From Hybos culiciformis (lineage: Eukaryota; Arthropoda; Insecta; Diptera; Hybotidae): a stretch of DNA of 64,000 nt. The DNA lies in assembly GCA_964007475.1 (NCBI GenBank), contig OZ023273.1, forward strand, positions 119,459,812-119,523,811. Reading direction: 5' to 3'. Below, piece after piece: positions 38,946 through 49,610 of this stretch. The notes below the pieces were generated by a model. That model was not told where the DNA came from. It saw only the letters and a list, made by a program, of their open reading frames with translations, and searched no databases. The position numbers were made by a program, and so were the translations under genes. Each line of letters opens with the position of its first letter. Positions within the stretch are counted from its first letter, which is position 1.

Positions 38946-39000
38946 GAAAGTTGCTTCAAGGGTTTCTTTCTCTATAATGAAACCCTTGAAACAACTTTTT
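38946..39000. repeat. Hairpin-forming inverted repeat
   Basis: Arms GAAAGTTGCTTCAAGGGTTTC and, inverted, GAAACCCTTGAAACAACTTT flank a 12-base loop, with one mismatch in the core. It could be a small MITE or the stem of a structured RNA. Confidence 0.55.
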
Positions 39001-39240
39001 CAAAAGTCTTCATTTTCAGATTTTTTATGATATGTCACACAAATGTTACTAATAATACAATTGAATGTAAATAATTTTCACACTCTGAATTTTAGTTTGG
39101 CACAATTTTTTTAAATTTTCAAATCAAATAAGTTGAATCAAGGATCCCTTTAAATGAAAAAAATATAAAACTGAATGAAAAAGTAATAATAATAATTGTT
39201 GTAATAATTGTATTGTATTTGAAATAGTGTATAGTAGTGT

Positions 39241-40927
39241 CAATGCCTCTATATATCTAGCCTGGAAACTCAATTTTTTTCACGAAGTTTTTCAAAATCA
39301 AACTTCGTGAAACTTTCGACTCTATCGAAACCTAAGAAAACTATGAAAAAAAAAATCAAAACATAGAAAATTAATTATTATTCTCAATTTAGTATCATCA
39401 AAATTATTACAGCAGAAGGACGTTTTTATGATTTTTTAAGTTGTAAGTTGATTGAAGCATTAATTGACTACTTAAAAAATATTTTATTAAATAAGATTAT
39501 TTTTTAATAATTTAGTTTTAAATTTAGATAATAAAACAACCAAAAAATATTATGTATCTTAAAAATCAGTTTTAAGTGTTAATTATTTCAGATAAATGAT
39601 TGAATTGTTTAAATTTCTTACTGTCAAACCAAAAATACACATTAATAACATTTCTCCAAACTTGTTATAGTAAATACATAATTTTTTTCTGCTGTTATTG
39701 TAGAATTTTTATCTTTTAGATTGATTTACGGACAATTCATCAAATATGAATTCACCTGTAATAAATAGTTCATTGTGTAGCAATTCACCGTATTAGAAAT
39801 TCATCGTATAATTACCAGAGAAATGCATGAGTACACTTGTATTACAAATCACTCGTGAATACACTTGATTTATTCAATATATGAATAGTTCAACTCAAAA
39901 TAGAAACAAGTGTGAATATATGATTCATAATATTTTTTCAATACATTAGAATTGTATTGAGTTTTTTGTATCAAGTCAAATTTCTATTCGCAAGTATAGT
40001 GAATAGTGAAATATGTATTGCGTATATTGAATGCATTGGGTAATCTTCTAAGGAAATTTAATTTCCTAAAAAAAAATTAAATATTTCGTAAAAATTTCCT
40101 AATAAAATTGTTAAAAATGTACCTATACTTAATTAGATGATATTTTTTTCATTCATACGTATTGTTTTTATATTAGGCACTTGCTGCATTCATAGCATTC
40201 ATAACAAAAACAAATCAACATCAAGTGGTATTGAGTAGATATTGTTGTTTTGCAAGTCAATGTAATATAAGTGTTTCTTATGTGCAAGTAGAATATGAAT
40301 AGCTCATTTTTTTTTTCTGTAATTGGTATTATTCTGTATTGAAATATTGCGAGTGATTTGTTTTTGTTTATGAATAGTATTACGCAGTTCTCTGATAATT
40401 ACTATATATATTATATGGTTAATTGTTACACGATGAATTGCAATATTAAGGTGAATTAATATACGTTCAATTGTCCGAATTCTTTTTTAAAATACGGCTT
40501 AAAAACCCGCTCATATTAAAATAATTTATAACATAAACTAAATAATAATTATGATAATACATTTAATAAACGGGAGTCATCCACTGAAAATTCAACTTAT
40601 ATTTTTGAAAATTAAAAAAATTATAATAAATAATATTTTTCTCAGTTTGCTTCAATAGCTTATGTAGGAAGGATCTATGTTCCTTTGCGCAATGCTTTTA
40701 AAATTAAAAGTGCAAATTACCTATCTAAATGTCCATATTTTTTAATGGGATTTTCAAATTATATAAATATAACTATTTATTATTTAAATAAATTTTTTCC
40801 TAAAAGCTAGGTCCCCGAACAGATAAGATCCTTCGAAAATAAAAATTTTCCATATAATAATATCAAAATAAGGTACAAATTCTCTCTTTTTATTTTTAGC
40901 TTCCTGGCTAGGTATATAGAGGCATTG
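39241..40927. mobile_element. 1.69-kb TIR element with 7-bp duplication, carrying a nested element
   Basis: Inverted ends of 27 bp with two mismatches begin CAATGCCTCTATATA. GTAGTGT is present directly outside both ends (39234-39240, 40928-40934). A short hairpin (TTTCACGAAGTTT and its inverse) lies inside the left end at 39278-39312. The CAATG start and 7-8-bp duplication suggest a hAT-type element that lost a base, which is inference. No transposase seen. Confidence 0.78.
39729..40477. mobile_element. 749-bp foldback MITE inside the previous element
   Basis: Imperfect inverted arms of roughly 100 bp begin CGGACAATT. Both arms share AATTCACC, then AATTCA(C/T)CG(T) and (T/C)AGAGAA(A/C)TGC in the same order. 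The middle repeats GAATA/TTGTATTGA motifs. The target duplication is not clear. Confidence 0.65.
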
Positions 40928-40934
40928 GTAGTGT

Positions 40935-41954
40935 ACATAAATATCTTTAAAAACTGCGGAAATTATAAATTTAATTAATAACATTATTTTATTAACATCT
41001 TGGTTTATAAAGCATATAATAAAGAAAAAAGAAAAACTTATATGTGGGAAAACAAAGTTTGCCGGGACAGCTATTATTTTATAGAGAAAAAAAAATTCAT
41101 AACTCTCAGTTTTTTGAAGAAATGTAATATGTTTTAATAAAAAATAATAAACATTTTTTCAATAACAGAATATACTAATCAAAAGCTAAAATGCAATGGA
41201 TAATATCTTTTAAAAACATATAGATTATAAGACACGGGAAACATTCCTGTGAATCTTTTTAATTCCCATGATTGATTAATTTCATCAATATAATGTGTAT
41301 TTAAATATACCTAAGTCCTTTTATTTTAAACAGTTTCACTGTTTATCTTAAGCTCAATTCACTTTGAAATTGTTAAGCTTTTGTTTTTATTTTATATAAG
41401 TACATAAATATTATAAGCTTTTGAATTTATTTTATATTTACGTACATTTGGGATTTTTTATTGATCACAATAAAATTATTTTTAATTAAAAAGATATCTA
41501 AAAAAATCAAATTGTAGTAATAAAATATATTGATCGAAAAAAATCCAAATACCTAAATAAATATAATTCTTTTAACTTATTATTATTACCATTGATCTAT
41601 AACAGCTATAACAGCTATGTATTACTGTTATCTAAAATAAATACATTTGCTCCCATTATTATTTTTAGCCTGTTTCCTTCGAAAAATGAAAAAATTTACT
41701 ATGTTTTTAACTTAATGAATAAAATGAAAATGATATCAAATATTAAACCCATTTCGTTCAACGTTTGAATGCCAAAATACGCGCAATCTTGTTTCTTAAA
41801 GATAAGATTGTACCATTCCGTGATTTGGAGTAAGATAGCGCGTCTTAAGCAGACCCAACACAACCATTTAAATTTCATTTATGTGCAAAACTTTTTTAAT
41901 TAGTAATATGCTAAAGCTAAAAATAAATAAATAAATAAACAAGTTTCTTTCTAG
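40935..41954. other. Upstream region of the BTB gene
   Basis: A+T-rich. Must contain the promoter and at least one 5' non-coding exon of the BTB gene, because a TTTCTTTCTAG acceptor abuts its ATG. A less A+T-rich patch at 41760-41870 holds a small CAATCTT...AAGATTG hairpin and is the best promoter or first-exon candidate. Confidence 0.45.
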
Positions 41955-43274
41955 ATGTCGATTCACGAAATAATGTTGAAAAAGTCTCAACCATCATTTC
42001 CACCACTATCAAATAGATATCAAAATTTGCTCGTATCTCAAAAATTTGTTGATTGTTCATTTCAAATTGAGGACAGCTTAATAAAATGCCACAAGCTTAT
42101 ATTGTCTGCAGCTAGTCCAGTGTTTGAAGCAATGCTGTATGGGCCATTACAGTCAACTGAAGAAATTTTTATATCTGATATATCAGCCAATAGTTTTCAA
42201 ATAATGATAAATTTTATATATACCAACGATTTAGATGTTACAAAAATTTCATTACAAGATTGCATAGAAATATACTATTGTTCTCAAAAATATTTACTAA
42301 ATGATTTGGGAAAATTTTCTGTATTGGCTTTAAAATCGAAATTAAGATTTGAAAATATACTTCCAGCTATGGATTTAACACAATATATGAATTTCCCGGA
42401 ATTATTTGAACTATGTTTAAACTTTTTTGAACAATATTGTCTTCAGGGTGGTGGAGAAAATTTTAAAAAAATTTTAAAATCAAATTATTACCACATTTCT
42501 AGGTAAATTTTTTAAACTTTGAAATTACTAAGCTAAGTTATTATTTTTCTAATTTTTTTATTTCTAATTTCCAGAGATTGCATTAAAGAGCTGATTTTGA
42601 TTACAAAGTCATCCATTAATATCATTTGTTTTGCACAAGAATGGTGCAATCATGAATGCAAATTACTAGGCTTAGAAGATAATAAAATGAGTTTGATAGA
42701 TTTGGCAGCAGATTTAAAACTGAATTTTGATTTGACTCCAGGATCCGTGGTATGTGATGAGGATAAGGTTTCAACATTATTGGGCAACTACTTAGAAAGA
42801 CATTGTTACAAAGCACTAAGACCCTTTGTTGTAAGCGGAAATGGTCAAAATTTCAAAATTTCTATCAAATCTGAAAATTTTGTCTGGTTATTGGAATTAG
42901 TCTTACAAACCAGATTAATACCGGCTGTGTGGCAAAGGGAAAGTCATTCACTTAGACATCGTGAAGGCTGTGATTTAGAATACTTAGAAAATATTAGAAT
43001 AGAAATACAGAGTGACAATGAAATTTTATTGAATCAACAAATTGAACGATATGTTTCTTATAATTGTGATATGAATATTGCATTGAAAAATAAATTTTTA
43101 CTTTTTCCCGATAAAGAATACTTATTGAAAATAACATGGAATGATTTAAATACATCCCTTGTTGAATATCCATTGAGTTTATTACAAAATCAGTCGGGAA
43201 GTTTTACTTTTACAGATCTAACTACAATGGGTAATGGTAGCATATTAAAAGGCTTGAAAATTTTAAGCTATTGA
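41955..43274 (+). CDS. Divergent BTB-BACK-PHR protein (BTBD3/6-like)
   Basis: BTB-BACK proteins of this type act as Cullin-3 ubiquitin-ligase adaptors. Two coding exons, 41955-42502 and 42575-43274, phase 2, giving 415 residues. The BTB domain (about 23-125) shows the core FVDCSFQIEDSLIKCHKLIL and SPVFEAMLYGPL. The BACK region (about 130-230) contains ICFAQEWCNHEC. The C-terminal part (about 275-415) has the spacing of a PHR domain: IRIEIQSDNEILLNQQ, then LLFPDKEYLLKITW, then GSFTFTDL. It is shorter and much diverged from conserved BTBD6/lute proteins (about 480-620 residues), so it is probably a fast-evolving paralogue. The ATG follows a splice acceptor directly, so the 5' UTR is spliced. 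The substrate is unknown. Confidence 0.8.
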
Positions 43275-44444
43275 TGTTATTAATAAAAATAACTTTATTA
43301 GGACACATTTTATAACATTAAAATAAATCCAATTATATTTAAAAAAAAAACTTACTTATTCATGTAAACCAGTACACATTATTTCTCATAAGTCTAAAGT
43401 TAACTAAGCAAAATATTAGAAATCTAATGTAGTACATATGTCAGACTGTATTAAATTTGATCGGAATACAATGATTTAAATTTAATGATTTAAATTTAAA
43501 GGATTATACGAAAAGTCCTTGAAATGGGGAGCTGTGGCGAGTTTACTTTCTAAATCGCAGGATATATTTAAAATAAAATTTTATTGTGAACATTTTCATA
43601 AAAACAAATTAACTTTATTATTAAATCAAATTTTTTTAAATGATACTGTAATTTTGAAATATTTGAAATTTTTGGCAAGAAATCATATAGATATTGATTT
43701 TACAGAGTTAATAGAAATCGAATTTACATTATTTATAACAAGGATTAAAAAATTATATTTATCTTATTTGTATTTCATATATAAGTTAATAATATTATAG
43801 GTAATTTACAGTAAAAAGTAATTAACATTTATTACAAAAAATTTTGTTCTATGTATTTACCTAAATAAAAAAATTACAAATTAAATTTTAATGTAAATTT
43901 ATTTATAATAATTACCCACCATGACAAATTAATGTAAGTGGAAAAACTCTGAACTACTTAGATCTAAGATTTTAATTTTTATATTAATTATTATTATTAT
44001 TATATACATATTATATTATATCATATATAAAATATATTATTTATATTATGTAAATAAATAAAAGAAATATTAAATATTAAAATATCACCAATGGTTAAGG
44101 ATTTGTTTTTATTAAAATCTGAGAACTGATGTGCTTTTAGTTCGGAAATGTGTAATTAATAAAAACATAATTTCATATACGAAAAAAAAATTCTTAGGAA
44201 AGTTATAGTCATTTATAACGACTGTTGTAATTCTGTTCGCATTATTGTTGTTAATGTAAAAACCGAGTTGCCTTATAATAATAAAAAAAAAAAAAATTAA
44301 AAGTAGATATGTATATCGTTGAAATTTTACTCAATTCAAATACATAAATAATAAATTCTAGTAAGGAAAAAATATTATTGATCTAAAAATAAAAAAAAAT
44401 TTTAAGTTTTTTTTTCAAATAATTTCGTTTTTGGTCTTGAAATA
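43275..44444. other. Region between the BTB gene and the Cys-rich gene
   Basis: Holds the 3' end of the BTB gene and the promoter of the Cys-rich gene. A 93-codon frame at 43519-43800 was considered and rejected. 43980-44060 is an AT microsatellite-like tract. Confidence 0.45.
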
Positions 44445-45053
44445 ATGGGTGCCTGTCCCAGACGGTGTCGTCCAAAAAAGAGAAAAAGAGGAAGACCATG
44501 CTGTCCAAAACCATGCTGTCCAAAACCATGCTGTCCAAAGCCATGCTGCCCAAAACCATGCTGTCCAAAACCATGCTGCCCAAAACCACGCTGCCCAAAA
44601 CCATGCTGTCCACCACCCTGTGGACCATGTCCATCACCATGTGGACCCTGCCGACCATGTTCCCCCTGTCGACCATGTCCACCATCCTGTGGACCATGTG
44701 GACCTTGTCCACCCAGATGTCCACCTAGATGTCCACCTAGATGTCCACCTAGATGTCCACCCAGATGCCCACCCAGATGCCCACCCAGATGTGCACCCTG
44801 TGGACCATGTCCTCCATCCTGTGGACCTTGTCCACCCAAATGTCCACCCTGTGGACCTTGTCCACCCTGCAGGCCTTGTGTACCAAGTTGCCCTCCAAAT
44901 ATCCCACCATGTGGATTACTGCGAAATAACTATTTAAATTGTAATACGTACGAAACAATGAGATGTGGACCCAAAAAATGGTTACGTGTGACAAATACAG
45001 AAAATTGTAAATTTTATAAAAGAGGACCGAAAATTTGTTGTCCACCCTGTTGA
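44445..45053 (+). CDS. Cys/Pro-repeat protein resembling Mst(3)CGP sperm-tail proteins
   Basis: A 202-residue protein in which about a quarter of the residues are Cys. In order: a basic head RRCRPKKRKRGRP (6-18), seven or eight CCPKP-type pentapeptides (19-58), a CGPC-rich block, seven CPPR tetrapeptides (about 93-120), more CGPC/CPPC units, and a non-repetitive tail with KKWLRVTNTENCKFYKRGPKICCPPC-type composition. Cys-Gly-Pro repeats are the mark of the Drosophila Mst84D/87F/98C structural proteins of the sperm tail, made in post-meiotic male germ cells and cross-linked by disulphides. Those are mostly 50-70 residues (Mst98C larger), and I know none with this basic head. Because of the 12- and 15-base repeats, other frames are open too, but this is the frame with a natural stop, ATG context and family composition. 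I see no exact Drosophila translational control element upstream. A keratin-associated-like or cuticular role is the alternative. Confidence 0.72.
   Translation: MGACPRRCRPKKRKRGRPCCPKPCCPKPCCPKPCCPKPCCPKPCCPKPRCPKPCCPPPCGPCPSPCGPCRPCSPCRPCPPSCGPCGPCPPRCPPRCPPRCPPRCPPRCPPRCPPRCAPCGPCPPSCGPCPPKCPPCGPCPPCRPCVPSCPPNIPPCGLLRNNYLNCNTYETMRCGPKKWLRVTNTENCKFYKRGPKICCPPC
44499..44865. repeat. Coding minisatellite of 15- and 12-base units
   Basis: 15-base units (TGCTGTCCAAAACCA) at about 44499-44610 and 12-base units (TGTCCACCTAGA) at about 44707-44790, near-identical at DNA level. This implies recent expansion by unequal exchange or slippage. Confidence 0.85.
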
Positions 45054-45116
45054 TTTTTTTTGACAATGTGTTTATTTAATTAATATATGTATATTATTTG
45101 TAAAATTGTTGCTAAC

Positions 45117-45122
45117 AATAAA
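45117..45122 (+). promoter_or_regulatory. Poly(A) signal of the Cys-rich gene
   Basis: AATAAA 64 bases after the stop codon, supporting a compact transcription unit. Confidence 0.65.
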
Positions 45123-45639
45123 GTTTGCTCAAAATTTTTGAAGTAATGCTAATTTTTTAATTTCTTTTCCTTTTTGCCTTTTTCCTTTGTTCCTAAATGG
45201 AAGTTATTTGATGTTTTTAATGAAATCATTGCATCAATTTTTGCTAATATCAAAAACAAAATACACATTCTAAAATATAAATATTATTTACTTACATTAT
45301 CTAATAAGTTTCCGAAAGAACTTGCTTCCAAATAAATACATATTCCTGTTTTAACATAAACTTCTCATTATTTCAAATTAGTTTTGATTACCACAATTTT
45401 AGTAATATATAATTCAATTATTTTTCTGAAATTAAAATGCAAAAATCACTATAAATGATCACAAAAAGAGGGAATAAAAATATTCACAACTGTTATTCAA
45501 TATTTTGCAGCAACGTACTTAAAGTGCACATGAAAGGGGTGTATTTCCGTGTTTGTTTTCGGTTTATTATATTACTTATTCATATTTATTTCTATGTTGC
45601 TTTTCGTTTTAAAACACAAAGTAGTTATATAACTGGCAT

Positions 45640-45775
45640 CCGAACGTAATCCCGAAAACGAAAATCTTGAATATTCAAAATTCTAAAATTTCTTACAAAT
45701 GCCGAAATTCAAAATCCTAAAAACAAAATCCCGAAATTTTAAAACCGTCAAAATCCCCATAAAAAAACATTCTAG
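45640..45775. repeat. Degenerate AAATCCCGAAA-type repeat
   Basis: Scattered copies of AATCCCGAAA, AAAATCCT and AAATTC motifs within 135 bases, like the degenerate short tandem arrays common in insect genomes. Boundaries are vague. Confidence 0.45.
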
Positions 45776-45889
45776 GTCCGATCCTGTTTAAAATCAACAT
45801 GAAAATCAAAATTTTTTTAATATTAAAATTGATTACTTATAATATTTTTATTTCAATAATATTGACCGTCGTGTAAGACTTGCTTTATA

Positions 45890-46255
45890 TTTACTTTAAG
45901 AATGTACGATTACGCGATCTCTAAGGTTGAGAGAATCAATAGTTTGATATGCGTAAAATTTACACTTTCAACCCTTTGAATTTTGTGACCACATTTGACA
46001 AGAATACTCTATGACAAGGACGAGCAAGAAGCTTAAGAACGTAGAGATCGTCAAGTTCTTAATATTAATCTCAAATCTCTGTGTTTTATTCGGTTCGTAA
46101 TATAATTGAAATGTACATGAAGTGAATCAAGGAAAACATCAAGATCAAGTTTGTGATCAACTCTTTGCAGTTTTTCTGGGGCCAATAAATACTTAACATT
46201 TTTTCTTTTCCTGGAAAAGGAGATGGACATCATATCACACTTTTTTATTTTATAA
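45890..46255 (-). pseudogene. Decayed Jockey-type non-LTR reverse transcriptase
   Basis: Read on the minus strand, the segment shows the C-terminal part of a Jockey-clade RT: KKCDMMSISFSRKRKNVKY, then LQRVDHKLDLDVFLD in place of the usual RVD-IKDLGVLFD, then FNYITNRI. After a stop and frame changes it continues as LVLVIEYSCQMWSQNSKG and AYQTIDSLNLRDR, equal in order to the family's LVRS-LEY-VVW-P and NLRDR segments. Internal stops and a frameshift make it a dead relic. Confidence 0.72.
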
Positions 46256-46832
46256 AATGTAGGTTTTTATTGCAGTCCGGGCAGAGCGGCAATGGAGGTA
46301 TCAAAAGTAATTAGTTATTTGAGAACATCGTCTTTAGAAACTGAAAAATTGATGTCTTACTTATCGAAAATAGAACAGGCAGAGCTAAAATGAATTCAAG
46401 TTTAGAATTATTAAATTGAGAAGACAAGACAAGACTTATTACTTATTATTTTGAATACCTAACTAATATTTTTTATTAAAAAATCAAACAAAACTCATAA
46501 CAATTAGGTAGATGGCTACCCAAACGACACCACCATACCTTTTCCTGGTGGTTCTGACTGACAGTACATAAACTTCTTAGGTAGGCATGGCACGAACACT
46601 TTTTTATTTATTAAGTTGTTTTTGTTACAAATCAAATTCATATATTTTATATAATTTTTTTACAAGAAAAACTGTCTTCTCAAGTTCTCCTTAAAATACC
46701 TTTTAAAATTTAAACAATATACAAAACTATACAGATCTACAAAAACCAAACGTAAATATATAAACAAAGTCAATCTGAAAAAAAATTGATTTTTGTTTTG
46801 ATTTTGTTTATCTATCAAAATCATATCATGAA

Positions 46833-47115
46833 CAGAGTCCGAAGTCGCTGACCTCAGTTGGTCAAACACAACGGTCGCCGAAGAAATTGGCAAAAAATTA
46901 ATTGGTCGCCGTCGATCCAAAAAATCAACTGCAATCGGCTGTGAAATTTTTCTATATTTTTAATTTTTTTTTCAATAATTAAAAAAATAAAGTGAAAAAA
47001 AATTTTTTTTTATAAATTTTTTAGTATGGAGCCGATTTGAGTCGCTCCAGTCGCGGTCGTTGGTAATTTTCTTTTAGCAGTGAGTGGTCGGTAAAAGTCA
47101 TCGACTTCGCCTCTG
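46833..47115. mobile_element. 283-bp hAT MITE, 8-bp target duplication
   Basis: Ends CAGAGTCCGAAGTCGCTGAC and, inverted, CAGAGGCGAAGTCGATGAC. A perfect 8-bp duplication ATCATGAA lies outside (46825-46832, 47116-47123). CAGAG is a common hAT terminus. The GTCGCCG-rich inside resembles 14155-14310 within the Foldback-like element, which may hold a decayed relative. Confidence 0.85.
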
Positions 47116-47305
47116 ATCATGAATTATAATATTTGTTTTTGTTTTGATTTTGACATTTCACTCTATAGCTGAGTTGATTCTATTTTCTAAAAGAGGTCTC
47201 TTAAAATGAAGCGTGTGTGTGTGTCAAAACAACATCGACATAAACATCAAGCCGTGTTATGGAAAAGAAAATAACAGAGGCAGCAGAGGTTGTACACATA
47301 TTTTA

Positions 47306-47679
47306 TAAGCGAGTCACACTACAACTAAAAAGCCACTACTCATGACGGCTTTTTTAAATGCGTTCACACTTGCACTTTTTGGTTTTTTTTCTTTTTTTTT
47401 CTCGTTTTGTCATATCTTTTTCCTTTTTTTTGGGGAATTTTTTTTGTTTTTTTATTCGTTTTTTTTAAAAAATTGCCGCCAACTTCCTGAAAGTATGCAA
47501 TTGTTAGTTTATTTTTTTCTCACAGAGCTCATTTGTTATTTGATCCCTGATTTTCTAGTGGCTTTTTGAAAAGCCACTAGCTTTTTTTTCTTTTTTTTGT
47601 ATGGAAAAAGCCACGAAATAGCCACAACGATGATAGCTTTTTCAAAAAGCCATTAAAAAGCCGAAGTGTGACAGCCTTA
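47306..47679. mobile_element. MITE-A copy 2, TTA target duplication, inverted relative to copy 1
   Basis: Same element as 12857-13229 in opposite orientation, flanked by TTA (47303-47305, 47680-47682). By eye the two copies differ by one substitution and one base in a homopolymer over about 374 bp. Confidence 0.92.
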
Positions 47680-47682
47680 TTA

Positions 47683-49552
47683 AGAAGATTGCTTTGAATT
47701 TTCGAGTGGGTTCGCACGGCAGTTTATTATTAGAATTAATAAAGCTAATTTCAAAACATAACGTTTTTTGTAAATATGTATACAATTTGGTACTTTTTTA
47801 TTCAAAAATCTAATATAATTTATGAACCTATATTCAGTTTGTAAATTTAAAATTATTACCATTAAATAGATTTTTCATATGTTATAAAATTGCAACTTAT
47901 GATTGATAAATTCTGTTCAAAACCTACCTACTTACAGATATATTTATATGTATGTACCTACCAATTTTCCGGGAGTGTTATGAACAAGCTCCTAAGAAAA
48001 TTATAGATGAATCAGTTCCAAACTTTCATCTGGCTTAGGATTAATTCATCAGCAGTAATAATGATTGGGCAAAAGATTCGGTTGTACAAGTGATTCCATC
48101 TACTACTGATCCATTGGAAATTTAAAATTGTTGATACATATAAGGAGATGAATATGTATATATTTACACAATATTAATCAATTTCTTATAGTTTTATTTC
48201 AATCGTTTTCCATTTCCTTTAATGCTTTTTTCGACTTAAGTAATATTATATAATAATAAGAACTGTATTTTGATTATATTTCAAGGATAAATATCATTAT
48301 TTATTACATTTTAATTACAAAATAAATATTTATATTTTCATTAAATTATAAATATAAATAATAATTTTATTGCAATTGTATTAATGTTATTTTGGAGATT
48401 ATTATGCAATCGTTGTCACATACTAATAAAGTACTTTATCAAAATAGAATATCAGAATAGGATATTTATAAAATTTGTATGTTCAATCATATATACTTAA
48501 TAACTCTCTTATTCCTTGGATATTAAAAGATTATGAAGCTTAGTAAAGGAAACATCAAATTCGAATAATTTTCTCCTTTGAATCAGTCGTATACAGAAAA
48601 TATAAAATAAAGAAAATATTAGAATATTAATTTAAAAAAAAAGTTAGGTAGTACATACTAAAAACTTCAGAAATTATTGTTTATTTCTTTGAAAAACATT
48701 TTCTGCAGAGATCGAATCAATATTTTTTTCCAAAAAATTTTGCTTTATTTTATATATAATTATAATTATAATAACAGAAACTCAAATTATCTGTTTCTTT
48801 TGTATATTTTATTTTTTAATAAAAAACAATTATTTATAAATTCTTTAGAAACAATTATTTAAAAAAATATTTTAATATATGACAAAATAATTATTTGCCC
48901 CGAAACTGAAAGAAAATGCATTATTACTATAGCTTCAGACAGAAAAGTAAACATTTTGGAGAATTTTTTAGTATTCAACGAGAAAAAAATATATTAATAA
49001 AAAATGTACATTTCAAAGAACTGAAGTGTATTTCATTGTTTTCAAATAGTCTAAATAGTCTATATGTATCATATATAATGTTATAATGTATTTAATATTA
49101 GTTTCGAAATTTTTGGATAAGTATTTTATATTTCTACATAATTTATATAACTACTAAGTATTGCCTTATCTAAATATTGATTTTTCTGCAACCTACGTTT
49201 CTAAAATTAATCCAGTGAAGATGGGTTTTGTGAAATACAAATTTTTCAAAAATCATAAAAATATTATTATGGAAAACTTTAACGAAAAAGGAAAGAATAT
49301 GGAGGAAATCACACTATTAAAGTATTACAAAAAATTAAAGTAAATAATAAATAATTAACATGTTATTGATTTAGTATAACAAAGAAAGTATATGAACTAT
49401 TAGATAAAGCGTATCACTTTACCCATTTTACAAAAGAAACAATTTTCTGAAAATATTGCACCAAAATTATAGCTAGATAAATTATGGAAAAATATATTTT
49501 ATAATCTTAAGCTTACTCTTATCATAGTAATTTAATTGCCTTAACATAACGC
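47683..49552. other. Intergenic region
   Basis: A+T-rich DNA downstream of the mwh-type gene. Short open frames (for example 49161-49343) look like chance. No repeat family recognised. Confidence 0.45.
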
Positions 49553-49558
49553 TTTATT
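49553..49558 (-). promoter_or_regulatory. Poly(A) signal of the mwh-type gene
   Basis: AATAAA on the minus strand, 53 bases beyond the stop codon. Confidence 0.5.
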
Positions 49559-49610
49559 CTATATACCAATATTTTTGGTTATGTAATAATTTTAGTAATA
49601 CATAAATATT

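Noticed and set aside
43519..43800. 93-codon frame after the BTB gene (KWGAVASLLSKSQDIFKI...)
   Set aside because: No family recognised, no ATG at its start, and Ile/Leu/Lys-rich composition expected of A+T-rich chance frames. It might be a remnant, but nothing supports a gene.
44402..44839. Gly/His/Gln-rich and His/Val/Asp-rich frames over the Cys-rich gene
   Set aside because: They are shadows of the 12- and 15-base repeats; only the CGP frame has family composition and a sensible start, stop and poly(A) signal.
49161..49343. 60-codon frame with MENFNEKGKNMEEITLLKYYKKLK end
   Set aside because: No homologue recognised, no splice or promoter context, and length within chance expectation.
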